A stretch of 64,000 nucleotides of DNA. Source: Sacculina carcini. Lineage: Eukaryota > Arthropoda > Thecostraca > Sacculinidae. The DNA is taken from assembly GCA_916048095.2 (NCBI GenBank), contig OU696593.1, positions 7,132,446 to 7,196,445 of the forward strand. Reading direction: 5' to 3'. The translations under genes were made by a program, and so were the position numbers. This document shows positions 24,492-35,090 of this stretch, piece after piece; positions within the stretch are counted from its first letter, which is position 1; every line of letters starts with the position of its first letter. The notes beneath the pieces were generated by a model. The model worked only from the letters and a program-made list of their open reading frames with translations, was not told the origin of the DNA and made no database searches.

Positions 24492-27400
24492 CATACACAC
24501 TAACATACACACTAACATACACTGACACACACTGATACACTAACATACACTGACACACTGACACACACTGACACTAACATACACTGACATACTGACACAC
24601 ACTGATACACTAACATACACTGACACACTGACGCACACTGACACTAACATACACTGACACACTGACACACTGACACACACTGATACACTAACACACACTG
24701 ACACACACACACTGATACGCTAACACACACTCGTGAATTAGTGTTTGTGTTCTGAGTTGTTGATGTGAGCGCAACACAGGCTCTGTTGCTGTGTATCTTG
24801 CATATTGCAGTTATATTGCAGTTATATTGCAGTCATATTGCGGTTATATTGCAGTTATATTGCGGTTATATTGCAGTTATATTGCAGTTATATTGCAGTT
24901 ATATTGCAGTTATATTGCAATTATATTGCGGTTATATTGCAGTTATATTGCAGTTATATTGCAGTTATATTGCGGTTATATTGCAGTCATATTGCAGTTA
25001 TATTGCAGTTATATTGCAGTTATATTGCAGTTATATTGCAGTTATATTGCAGTTATATTGCAGTTATATTGCAGTTATATTGCAGTCATATTGCAGTTAT
25101 ATTGCAGTTATATTGCAGTTATATTGCAGTTATATTGCAGTTATATTGCAGTCATATTGCAGTTATATTGCAGTTATATTGCGGTTATATTGCAGTTATA
25201 TTGCAGTTATATTGCAGTTATATTGCAGTTATATTGCAGTCATATTGCAGTTATATTGCAGTTATATTGCAGTTATATTGCAGTTATATTGCAGTTATAT
25301 TGCAGTTATATTGTAGTTATATTGCAGTTATATTGCAGTTATATTGCAGTCATATTGCAGCCAGTCTGGTTGTTTGTTGACAGCTACTTGCTGGGAAAAT
25401 ACAGCAAGGCGTTGTCTGTGTATGAACAGTTGGAGAGAAACAGCGCTTGCTCGGCTGACTGGGAGATCAGCTACAATAAAGGTGCCCTAGCTCTTACTAT
25501 TATTCACTCCATTTGAGACTAGTGCTCGGCTGACTGGGAGATCAGCTACAATAAAGGTGCCCTAGCTCTTACTATTATTCACTCCATTTGAGACTAGTGC
25601 TCGGCTGACTGGGAGATCAGCTACAATAAAGGTGTCCCAGCTCTTACTATTATTCACTCCATTTGAGACTAGTGCTCGGCTGACTGGGAGATCAGCTACA
25701 ATAAAGGTGTCCCAGCTTCTACTATTATGTACTCCATTCGACATTAATACGGGACTGGAAAATTTAAGGCTATTCTACAACTTTAATGGTGTTTTTTTAT
25801 ATTTGACTATAGAACTGTGGTTTTATTAGAAAAGACACTTAATCACAATTAGTCAACTAGCAAAACACCGACACTTCCAAACGTTGTTTCAGTCTCACAC
25901 GTTGCCATGGCGACGGCAGAATGATCATTCACAAGTACTTAACAATAACTCAATCTCGAGCAGCTAAGCGCAATACACTTGCGCAAGAACAAATGTTAAT
26001 ACTTGATTGAATTGTTAATAAGGTCTGCTATACTCACACACTGTGAATTGTTGTTGTTTCATGTCAGGACTGTGTTGTGTGCGTCTGGAGAACAGTAAAT
26101 GTGCGAGCGATAATATCACGCGGGCCCTGACTCTTCACCCTCATCAGCAGGCTTATCGCGAGCTGGCCATGATTGCTGAACACCAGCAAGACCTGCCTGC
26201 TGCCGTCAATATTCTCCAACAAGCTACTCGGTACATGTCTCACTCACTGGCTCACTACATGCTTGCAACTGGCTTCCTATGCTGCAGTTCTGGGACATAT
26301 GGTGCAATGTTTATTGCCATTTGTTTGCTCATATCACCTACTGCATAGTTGGTCTGGTCATGACCATTTCAACATTTATTTTAACAATGTTCCCACACGG
26401 CAACATTTGTACATCTCTTCAACCCGTTTTTTAAAACATTTATGTACTTATTTGCCCAATAATATTAATATCAGCGGATGGAGAATGAATCGCTCTTTCG
26501 TCTGAACGTATAAATTTTACGTTAGAAAAATATTAATTTGCAATGAAATTAGCTTGAAATGACGTGATTTTCATTTCTCGGAGTTACTTCAATAATTCTG
26601 CTTAAAAACTAAGTAAATATTAATGTCTTTTCCTTATCTTCTCACAGCATATTCACTAGACTTAAATCGATACATCAAAGCAAATTACAGTAATTCAGAT
26701 AGTATATTTTGTGTTTCAGAGTGAGTCAAAGTTCCCGTGTGGAAACAAATGGACATTTTCAACAGAAACTTGCTAGCAGCGCTCTCCCTCTTTAACTCTC
26801 GTGCTCTCGCGCAAGGCAGCCTGAATGAGTCCTCTTCCTGAATGATGCAATCAATTATTGTTTGGCGTCATCTTTTTGAATGTCCAAGTGATGCTGATAA
26901 CATGAGCACACTTCAGTTTTGTTCTACTTGTTACGGAGATAGGTGCGATAATCATTGAGCCTGATAACAATTTTGTGACGTTGTCCGAAGCAATGGAAAG
27001 TATTGATCATTCGACCAAGGCTCGAACCATTGTGATACTTCCTCCAGACAGTGGTGATAATGCTATGGATAGCGACGTGGAGGATGCCGACAGCACCATG
27101 GCGAGTGATGAAGAATTGTTTGAACCAGCCGGCCGACTGCAGGTTGAAGTGGACGATGAGGATGAGAGTGAGGATAATTCACCGGCGAATACCAGGACAA
27201 GCCAGCAACCAAAATCGCCATGGAGAAAAGCTAGTGGTTTTTTGGCTGATATTGAGTGTGATGATGCGGAAAGCTTGCTTGAGGCACACCCTAATTTAGC
27301 TGGTTTTTCGCCAGTCCAGCTGTGAGAGTGCATATTTTGTAAATCCATTATGTACTTGATTGTGTGCCAAACCAACACATGTATGCCACGAGAGATAAGA

Positions 27401-30400
27401 ACAACTCTGATTTTGAGGTGATCCACGACGAAATTCTAACTATTCTCAGTATTTTTGCTTTTATTGTGTGTGTGTGTGTGTGTTCATGTGTTATTGTGTG
27501 TGTGTTCATGTGTTATTGTGTGTGTGTTCATGTGTTATTGTGTGTGTGTGTGTTCATGTGTTATTGTGTGTGTGTTCATGTGTTATTGTGTGTGTGTTCA
27601 TGTGTTATTGTGTGTGTGTTCATGTGTTATTGTGTGTGTGTTCATGTGTTATTGTGTGTGTGTGTGTGTTCATGTGTTATTGTGTGTGTGTGTTCATGTG
27701 TTATTGTGCGTGTGTTCATGTGTTATTGTGTGTGTGTTCATGTGTTATTGTGTGTGTGTTCATGTGTTATTGTGTGTGTGTGTTCATGTGTTATTGTGTG
27801 TGTGTGTTCATGTGTTATTGTGTGTGTGTTCATGTGTCATTGTGTGTATGTGTTCATGTGTTATTGTGAGTGTGTGTGTTCATGTGTTATTGTGTGTGTG
27901 TTCATGTGTTATTGTGCGTGTGTGTTCATGTGTTATTGTGCGTGTGTGTGTTCATGTGTTGTTGTGTGTGTGCTCATGTGTTATTGTGTGTGTATGTGTG
28001 TGCAGTCAATTTTCTGACGACCCGGAGTTGGCGGCTCATTTGGGTCATATGTTACTGTCTCGTGGAGAATACGAGACTGCATTTGAACAGTTCAGCGTGG
28101 CACTCGCTTATCAGCCACTGCACGAGGCTGCCTCGCTCGGCTCAGCCGCCATCATCCAGGTATCTTTCTCACATCATCCAGGTATCTTTCTCACATCATC
28201 CAGGTATCTTTCTCACATCATCCAGGTATCTTTCTCACATCATCCAGGTATCTTTCTCACATCATCCAGGTATCTTTCTCACATCATCCAGGTATCTTTC
28301 TCACATCATCCAGGTATCTTTCTCACATCATCCAGGTATCTTTCTCACATCATCCAGGTATCTTTCTCACATCATCCAGGTATCTTTCTCACATCATCCA
28401 GGTATCTTTCTCACATCATCCAGGTATCTTTCTGACATCATCCAGGTATCTTTCTCACATCATCCAGCTATCTTTCTGACATCATCCAGGTATCTTTCTC
28501 ACATCATCCAGGTATCTTTCTCACATCATCCAGGTATCTTTCTCACATCATCCAGGTATCTTTCTCACATCATCCAGGTATCTTTCTCACATCATCCAGG
28601 TATCTTTCTGACATCATCCAGGTATCTATCTGCCATCATCCAGGTATCTTTCTCACATCATCCAGGTATCTTTCTCACATCATCCAGGTATCTTTCTCAC
28701 ATCATCCAGGTATCTTTCTCACATCATCCAGGTATCTTTCTCACATCATCCAGGTATCTTTCTCACATCATCCAGGTATCTTTCTCACATCATCCAGGTA
28801 TCTTTCTCACATCATCCAGGTATCTTTCTCACATCATCCAGGTATCTTTCTCACATCATCCAGGTATCTTTCTCACATCATCCAGGTATCTTTCTCACAT
28901 CATCCAGGTATCTTTCTCACATCATCCAGGTATCTTTCTCACATCATCCAGGTATCTTTCTCACATCATCCAGGTATCTTTCTGACATCATCCAGGTATC
29001 TTTCTGAGATCATCCAGGACTGACAGGAAAACTGACTCTGTCTTAAGTCGCCGTTATGTAATGTCACGTGCTTCGTGGGGCTTGTTCGGCTAGATAAAGT
29101 GAATTTGTTTGCACAAGAGGTGAACAGATATGTGACATGATAATAAGGAATATGAAAGTGAATTTGTGTAAGTTTATGGGAAATATAACTGGCCTAGCAC
29201 GAATTATTTTCGTTCAACTTAGCTCAGTTAAGATTTGTGCCAGTTTTTTGGTCATATTTTAAATTCTATCAGTGTTTTGTTCTGGTAATTCACAATTGTG
29301 CATGTTTTCTGTTGATCTTAATTTGGTGTAATAATCGGTGTTTGATGTGGTTGTTGTGTTAATTGTGATTTTGTGAGGATCACGGTGATTATGAGCTCGC
29401 CCTGACCAGATACCGCGCTGTCAGCGGTCGCACGAGCGATAGCGCCGCACTCTGGAACAACGTCGCCATGTGCTTCTTCGGCAAGAAGAAATACGTTGTT
29501 GTTAGTTCACTGCCCTTCTTACTATCAATGACTCGTCAGTCACCTGTCTGTCAATGACTCACGAGTCACTTGTCATGTCATATCAGTCCCTTTTCAGTAG
29601 TGTTGGCAGTTTTATGTGCAGGTTTTCCTGACTCAATTACTGTATATTTTCTATCCTGAACTTATGAAGTGAAGTTATGCTTCATTGATTTTACATTTAT
29701 TATTTGCTTGACGACATGATAGAGTATGAGTGGAGTGTATGAGTGGAGTGATTGATGACATGATAGAGTATGAGTAGAGTGTATGAGTGGAGTGATTGAT
29801 GACATGATAGAGTATGAGTAGAGTGTATGAGTGGAGTGATTGATGACATGATAGAGTATGAGTAGAGTGTATGAGTGGAGTGATTGACTACATGATATAG
29901 TATGAGTAGAGTGTATGAGTGAAGTGATTGACGACATTATAGAGTATGAGTAGAGTGTATGAGTGAAGTGATTGATGACATGATAGAGTATGAGTAGAGT
30001 GTATGAGTGGAGTGATTGACTACATGATAGAGTATGAGTAGAGTGTATGAATGGAGTGATTGACGACACGATAGAGTATGAGTAGAGTGTATGAGTGGAG
30101 TGATTGACTACATGATAGAGTATGAGTAGAGTGTATGAATGGAGTGATTGACGACACGATAGAGTATGAGTAGAGTGTATGAGTGGAGTGATTGATGACA
30201 TGATAGAGTATGAGTAGAGTGTATGAGTGGAGTGATTGATGACATGATAGAGTATGAGTGAAGTGATTGATGACATGATAGTGTATGAGTGGAGTGATTG
30301 ACTACATGATAGAGTATGAGTAGAGTGTATGAATGGAGTGATTGACGACACGATAGAGTATGAGTAGAGTGTATGAGTGGAGTGATTGATGACATGATAG

Positions 30401-31444
30401 AGTATGAGTAGAGTGTATGAGTGGAGTGATTGATGACATGATAGAGTATGAGTGAAGTGATTGATGACATGATAGTGTATGAGTGGAGTGATTGACGACA
30501 TGATAGAGTATGAGTAGAGTGTATGAGTGGAGTGATTGATGACATGATATAGTATGAGTAGAGTGTATGAGTGAAGTGATTGATGACATGATAGAGTATG
30601 AGTAGAGTGTATGAGTGAAGTGATTGATGACATGATATAGTATGAGCTCACTCTTGTTGTTCATTGCCAGGCGTTGAGTTGTCTGAAGCGCGCGTGCAGT
30701 CTGAACCCGTGTGACTGGCACGTGCATTACAACCTGGCCGTACTGCTGGTGGCAATGAAACAGTACGCCTCGGCCTTCCACCATGCGGCCGCCGCTCTCA
30801 ACCACCACCTCTCCCCGGGCGTCTACTGTCTGCTAGCACGTGGGCTCCTCTCTCTCACACACACACACACACCGCGTTCTCACATGAGTTTGTATCACGC
30901 ACCTGCCGCTCATCTGGAGCTGCTCAACGCTGCTGATGTGTTTGACTGCAGTGATTCTGGCTCGTCTCGGGGACCATAATAACGCTGAGAAGGCATATTT
31001 GGCAGCGTTGAGTGCGGTACCGGTCGAGATGACAGATGAGCGCGCCAGCATTGTGGCTCGTGTCACGGCACTCGTCAATCACGCCGCGTTATCATACACT
31101 GCCGGCAAATATGACGCAGTTGCTCGCTCGTTGACGCAGCTGGACTCACAGATGGCACTCGCGACCTCCTCCGATGTTAAAATCGACCAGGAGGTGAGTA
31201 CAAGTTCTGCTCTCTCTTTCTCTTTTTGATCAACGATCCAGCAAACTGCGACTGTTCAATTAGTCAAGCTGAACATTTGTATCTACCATTAGTGGTGTCA
31301 GTGTTGACTTGTCGAGTAAGATAGGTGATTTCATAATACAATGTGATAATTCGTGTTGAAGTGCAGCTATTTCTCGCTATCATATTGCAGGTGGTGAATT
31401 TGGCGACTCAACTGCGAGGCTTGATGTTCGACAGCCAGTACTAG
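22026..31444 (+). CDS. BBS4: BBS4, BBSome TPR subunit; nine exons, 5' end not found
   Basis: BBS4 is a TPR subunit of the BBSome, which carries membrane cargo in cilia. Exons: 22026-22168, 23722-23834, 25384-25481, 26068-26230, 28006-28159, 29378-29500, 30671-30839, 30952-31193, 31391-31444 (TAG). Every junction keeps phase (0, 2, 1, 2, 0, 0, 1, 0). Family-like segments in order are [150 protein letters not shown] and [17 protein letters not shown]. The C-terminus stops shortly after the last TPR, so the long tail of the human protein (519 residues) is missing. The first exon has no clear ATG, so the start lies upstream. Introns are packed with tandem repeats (see separate entries). Confidence 0.94.
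22255..22960. repeat. 54-bp minisatellite in BBS4 intron, about 13 copies
   Basis: Each unit includes CTGCCTGACTTACAG, a strong splice-acceptor look-alike. The 54-bp period keeps frames open on both strands (18-residue repeat peptides). It lies between the first two recognised BBS4 exons. Confidence 0.97.
23052..23198. repeat. 19-bp minisatellite, about 7 copies
   Basis: Units of the type GTTACCAGTGTAATAATAT. The array resumes at 23503 on the other side of a hAT-like insertion. Confidence 0.9.
23199..23502. mobile_element. hAT-like non-autonomous element (304 bp)
   Basis: The left end is CATGGGCGTAAATC and the right end, reverse-complemented, is CATCGGCGTAGATT. Flanking 8-mers are GTTACTAG (23191-23198) and GTTACCAG (23503-23510), 7 of 8 identical, as expected for a hAT target duplication. 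The insertion splits the 19-bp minisatellite. No transposase inside. Confidence 0.7.
23607..23712. repeat. 11-bp minisatellite, about 9 copies, ends about 10 bp before a BBS4 acceptor
   Basis: Units of TATGTTGGTGC. The array runs up to the pyrimidine tract of the acceptor for the exon starting at 23722. Confidence 0.95.
23840..24735. repeat. CA-based complex microsatellite in BBS4 intron
   Basis: Mixtures of (CA)n with CTGACA, CTAACATA and CTGATA blocks, arranged in larger duplicated segments (for example the blocks ending in long CA runs at about 24150, 24245 and 24440). It starts immediately after the donor at 23835. Confidence 0.95.
24800..25362. repeat. 11-bp acceptor-like minisatellite, about 51 copies
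   Basis: Tandem TTATATTGCAG units with a few C or G variants. Each unit looks like a splice acceptor (TATTGCAG). The array ends about 20 bp before the real acceptor of the BBS4 exon at 25384. Because 11 is not a multiple of three and the unit has no stop, all three plus frames stay open and give the same 11-residue repeat. Confidence 0.97.
25448..25747. repeat. 75-bp tandem duplication of a BBS4 exon end and donor, 4 copies
   Basis: Copies begin at 25448, 25523, 25598 and 25673. The first overlaps the last 34 bp of the BBS4 exon (25384-25481). Each copy repeats GACTGGGAGATCAGCTACAA, the exon/intron boundary AATAAAG/GTG and about 41 bp of intron. The donor is GTGCCC in copies 1-2 and GTGTCC in copies 3-4. 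Confidence 0.97.
26993..27325 (+). mobile_element. piggyBac-like transposase N-terminal fragment in a BBS4 intron
   Basis: A 110-codon frame starting at an ATG. It has the very acidic N-terminus of piggyBac-derived proteins: [20 protein letters not shown], then [11 protein letters not shown], then [12 protein letters not shown] directly before a stop. In piggyBac transposases a segment like SPVELFELFF begins the catalytic part, so this copy breaks off exactly at that point. The transposase core is absent. Assignment is by composition and motif order, so it is tentative. A small domesticated protein is the alternative. Confidence 0.5.
27464..28000. repeat. About 23-bp TG-rich minisatellite before a BBS4 exon
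   Basis: Units of TTCATGTGTTATTG followed by a variable TG run. The array ends directly before the acceptor at 28005. All plus frames are open through long parts of it. Confidence 0.95.
28151..29018. repeat. 22-bp minisatellite derived from a BBS4 splice donor, about 39 copies
   Basis: The unit starts GTATCTTTCTCAC and ends ATCATCCAG. Its founder is the exon end itself: ATCATCCAG at 28151-28159 is coding, and GTATCTTTC is the start of the intron. Every unit therefore repeats the boundary CAG/GTATCT. The consensus unit has no stop in any plus frame. Variants include CTGACATC, which adds a stop in one frame. Confidence 0.97.
29710..30650. repeat. 44-bp minisatellite in a BBS4 intron, about 21 copies
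   Basis: Units of the form GACATGATAGAGTATGAGTA followed by GAGTGTATGAGTGGAGTGATTGAT, with shorter deletion variants. It runs to within about 20 bp of the acceptor at 30670. Minus-strand frames (up to 329 codons) are artefacts of the repeat. Confidence 0.95.
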
Positions 31445-32252
31445 TGCATTCATTGGCATATTATCAACTACTTGATCTTGAATTTCACACACACACGGCA
31501 TCACCAGTGTCAGTGTGTGATAGTCATGCTTCTAGTCATCTCGTCGTTCACATCAGCATATTCACCTGCACTGTGTCACGTGTCTGTCTCGTTCAGTCTC
31601 CATTTAGCAGGAATATTATCGCCTCATCTCGTTTCTTCGGCAAAACGATCCGTCCATGTTCTTGTATATTCTGGTGTACGCGGTGCCTTTTTAATTTATA
31701 TTCGTGATAATATTGTGTGTGCACATATACGCTAATTATTCACACGCAACTATTGATAAATGTATTGCTACACATGGCACGTGTTTATTTGATGTTTTTA
31801 TTGCAGCGAAAGTGTTCTATCATTAGTGAATTAGTTGCACGTGAGGTTCGTGACGAAATTCCGCTCAGTCCAGTGTGATCATGACCAGTGCCATAGATAA
31901 CAGTAGACCATTGTTTTGTTTGCTGTTATCTATGCCAGTGCACAAAGACACATTGATATAATTTTCAAAGTTATCACGAGAAACCAGGAATAAATGTGGA
32001 ATGACTCATTTTATCATTTATGGGCTGAATATTGTTGTCAGTTCATTTGAACATGTTCTTCCTATCAAACCCATTCATACAAAAACTAACAAATTCACGT
32101 AAACACACATACACACACATACATACATACATACATACATACACTTAACGAAGTACGAATAATACAAATGGTGTGAATAATATTGCGGAGATGATTAACT
32201 TATGACTATATTGTTTTTGTAGTTATATAGTTGTCACCGATGTTTTCGCTAG
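31445..32252. other. Convergent intergenic region between BBS4 and tektin
   Basis: This 808-bp stretch holds the two 3' ends. It contains a (CATA)n run at about 32119-32142 and an inverted repeat around 31902-31934 (TCTACTGTTATC-type and AGTGCCATAGATAACAG/CTGTTATCTATGCCAGT arms), a possible hairpin shared by the 3' regions. No gene seen. Confidence 0.6.
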
Positions 32253-35090
32253 TTATTGCGCGTGTGCGTGTTGTTGTTGTGCCAATGTTTCGTTGTTCAG
32301 TGAATTTTCCACCACTGAACAGTTCGCTCGCACTTTTCTCACGTGCTGCATCAAGTGGTGGCGCGTGTTCCTCAGCTTCTCCACCGAGCCACAGCTCTCT
32401 TCTGAGCTGACCTGAACGACAAACATGCCATCATTTCTGCTTTACTCTGATATTCTCACTACTGTCTGTCTACTGTGGTTATAATGACAAATGACACAAT
32501 AACCACGTATCCTAGAACACACACCAACACCAGCAATAAAATCTTTCGGAATTTTGGTAATATAAAAGGCGTGTCGTGTGCCCGACTCGGAGCGTGCTTT
32601 ACTCAATACGGAATATGTGTTTTGTGTGGATGATCTGTGTGTGTGTGTGTGTGGAAATAACTTGGTTTGAGTCGAGTTGTAGTTTGAGTGCCGAACTTGC
32701 CAAATCGTGCACCAGTTCTGTCAGTGGTCTTCTCGAACGCTCGCTTAAACGACTTTCTGCAACGATTCTATCACTGGTCAATTCACGTGACATTTCCTCG
32801 ATCCTGCCGAGCTGCTCTTCTATGCGACTCAACTCGCGTTCACCCTGTACCAAACACAACGTGTCAGGCCAGGCTAATATTTTACCTGAACATTAAATGA
32901 CACATTTTCAGGTTGCCGAGGTATCTCGCGCAATACGAATCTCATCATGACTCCCCCGAGTCTCTCTCGAGCGAAAGAGGAAATGAAATTTAGAATGTAT
33001 CCGCTTACAGAAGGCAATCAATGCATCGTGTCAGCATTGTCAGATTAATTGCAAGATCATCGAATCACAACTCAGATCAATTATCTCATATTGCTTCATT
33101 GTCGATGTTGCATTACGGGCCAATGAACGGGTTGTTTTTGTTATTGTTTTTGTTATTAGTGAATTTCTGGTCGGAATTCATATCTGACGGTTTTGCTGCA
33201 AATACGTCATACGTCACTTGTCGTAATATCAGTTAATTCGCTGACATTTTGAAGGTGCTGGAATGGATCAAGCACATTTTCTCACGCAACAATGACTGTC
33301 TTCATACTTGATCGCAATGCCACTGCAGGTCTTTCAGTCGCTCGTTCAGTCTTTGCTTGACATGTCGGAACAATGTTTCGGTGCGGTCACGACTGCAGTG
33401 CAGGCGGTTCAGCCAACACGCCATTGCACGTGAAACAGAGCTACGCAAAGCGCGCGCGTTATTCAGTAGATTAGTTGCAGTGTTGTGGTGCTGGTTGAGT
33501 TGTTGCTGCCACTCGAGTTCTGATATTCTGTGCGAATTACCAACAAAAACACTATCACCTGAGTCCACTTTGTTTACGATGACACGACGTTCATTGGTGT
33601 TCATTGTGCCCGCCACTCTGAAATAATTCATGTCATTAATGTTTGCTGAAAGATTGGGAATGAGTAAAAGTGAGCAGTTCTAAACATTAATGTTTGGACG
33701 TGTCTCGTTCAGCCGTTCATGTCAGAATAACCGTATGCGCTCACTCATTTATACACTCAATATGAGCATTCTTTATCTCGCCAATCTCGATCACGCACTT
33801 TCAGAATGAACCAGTTATCATAGTGATTACTGAGGAAATGTTGATAAATTCAGTGCGATGGTTGCAGCACTTACTGTTTGCGTGAATTATTAATCACATG
33901 CCACGGTTTTGCACTGTTGTTTTTGCTGTATTTGTTGAGACTGATCACGCGCGTCTCCAGAGCAACCGTCTCGTTCTTGTCTTCTATGTTGTCCGTCGTG
34001 CACGTGCAGAATGCATGCAGCTCGTAGACACAATGCTGCAGTTTTAGTGAGAGCTCAGTGAGCTGTCGCACGGAATTTTCCAGTTCCGTTTTCTCCTGCA
34101 GAAAAGTAGCAATACTGTCAACACGAGAGCACAGTGAGATATGTTTGTGTGAAGACGCGACCAAGTGAGATTATGTGAGATATGTTTGTGTGAAGATGCG
34201 ACCAAGTGAGATACACACGCAGCTACTGTCAGTTTGATGTGACCTGTTCAACCGCCGTCTGTAGCTGATGGTCATCACACTGCAGCCACTCACAAGCGAG
34301 CACAGTGGCCGCATGCTGGCTGTGTTTCTGCTGTCTGTGTGCCGCGACACACGTGACATTTGAGAGACGAGCCACATGCTCACGACACTCTTCCTCCACC
34401 CGACTACTCAATCTCTTCAACAAGTTCACTTCCTCATTGACGTCCACCGATATTTGACTCCATTTCTGCCTCCAACACCCGACTTCGTCTAGTCTGTAAT
34501 AAAAAATTCGCCATTCACATGATCATGAGTGTGTCGATATGAACATGAATATTGTATTTTTGGTTAATGATGCTCCTAAGGTATACCTCAAAAGTTGTCA
34601 CTTTTCAACATAATTGGCCAAGTTGATTGACGAGAAACCAGTCAGTTCATTCGCAAGAATGATTTAGTTTTATACAAGTGAGGATTACATCTCATACTGA
34701 CTGTATCATATTGACTGTATCATATTGACTGTATCATATTGACTGTATCATATTGACTGTCTTATACTGACTGTATCATACTGACTGTATCATACTGACT
34801 GTATCATATTGACTGTCTTATACTGACTGTATCATACTGACTGTATCATACTGACTGTATCATACTGACTGTATCATATTGACTGTATCATACTGACTGT
34901 CTGTCATATTTCCTGGTCAGTCTCACCTGTTTGTCAGTGAGTACTGTACTGTATGACTGTGGAGATGTTGATTGCACGTGGCATTCGTGGCTGCCACGCT
35001 GCCATCACGACGCACGTGGCAGCAGAGACACGCCAGCTGACACGGCTCGTCGCCACGCCGCGGGTCGCATGACTCCTCACACGAGCTCAT
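32253..35090 (-). CDS. Tektin-family protein, six exons
   Basis: Tektins are coiled-coil proteins that form filaments inside ciliary doublet microtubules. Exons, 5' to 3' on the minus strand: 35090-34927, 34493-34244, 34095-33875, 33617-33308, 32844-32662, 32411-32253 (TAA). Phases agree at every join and the sum gives 428 residues, the normal tektin size. Tektin-like signals are TNRLDEVGCWRQKWSQI (like RL..RI.DI.FWK.E), RDRTETLFRHVKQRLNERL, and near the end SRLSERSRRPLTELVHDLA (like the RL.ERTRRP..ELCRD signature). The signature is degenerate, so I cannot assign TEKT1-5 or a tektin-like paralogue. The ATG at 35090 is the best start, but an upstream exon cannot be excluded. It is convergent with BBS4. 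Confidence 0.82.
34688..34905. repeat. 14-bp minisatellite in the first tektin intron, about 15 copies
   Basis: Units of TGACTGTATCATAC/T, with TGACTGTCTTATAC variants. Confidence 0.95.

Noticed and set aside
24765..25516. Overlapping open frames in all three plus frames
   Set aside because: Consequence of an 11-bp stop-free unit; only the last part (25384-25481) is a real BBS4 exon.
27870..28985. 371-codon open frame
   Set aside because: Chains the TG-rich and 22-bp arrays; the BBS4 exon inside it uses another frame.
29662..30651. 329-codon minus-strand frame
   Set aside because: 44-bp minisatellite in a BBS4 intron, no family resemblance.
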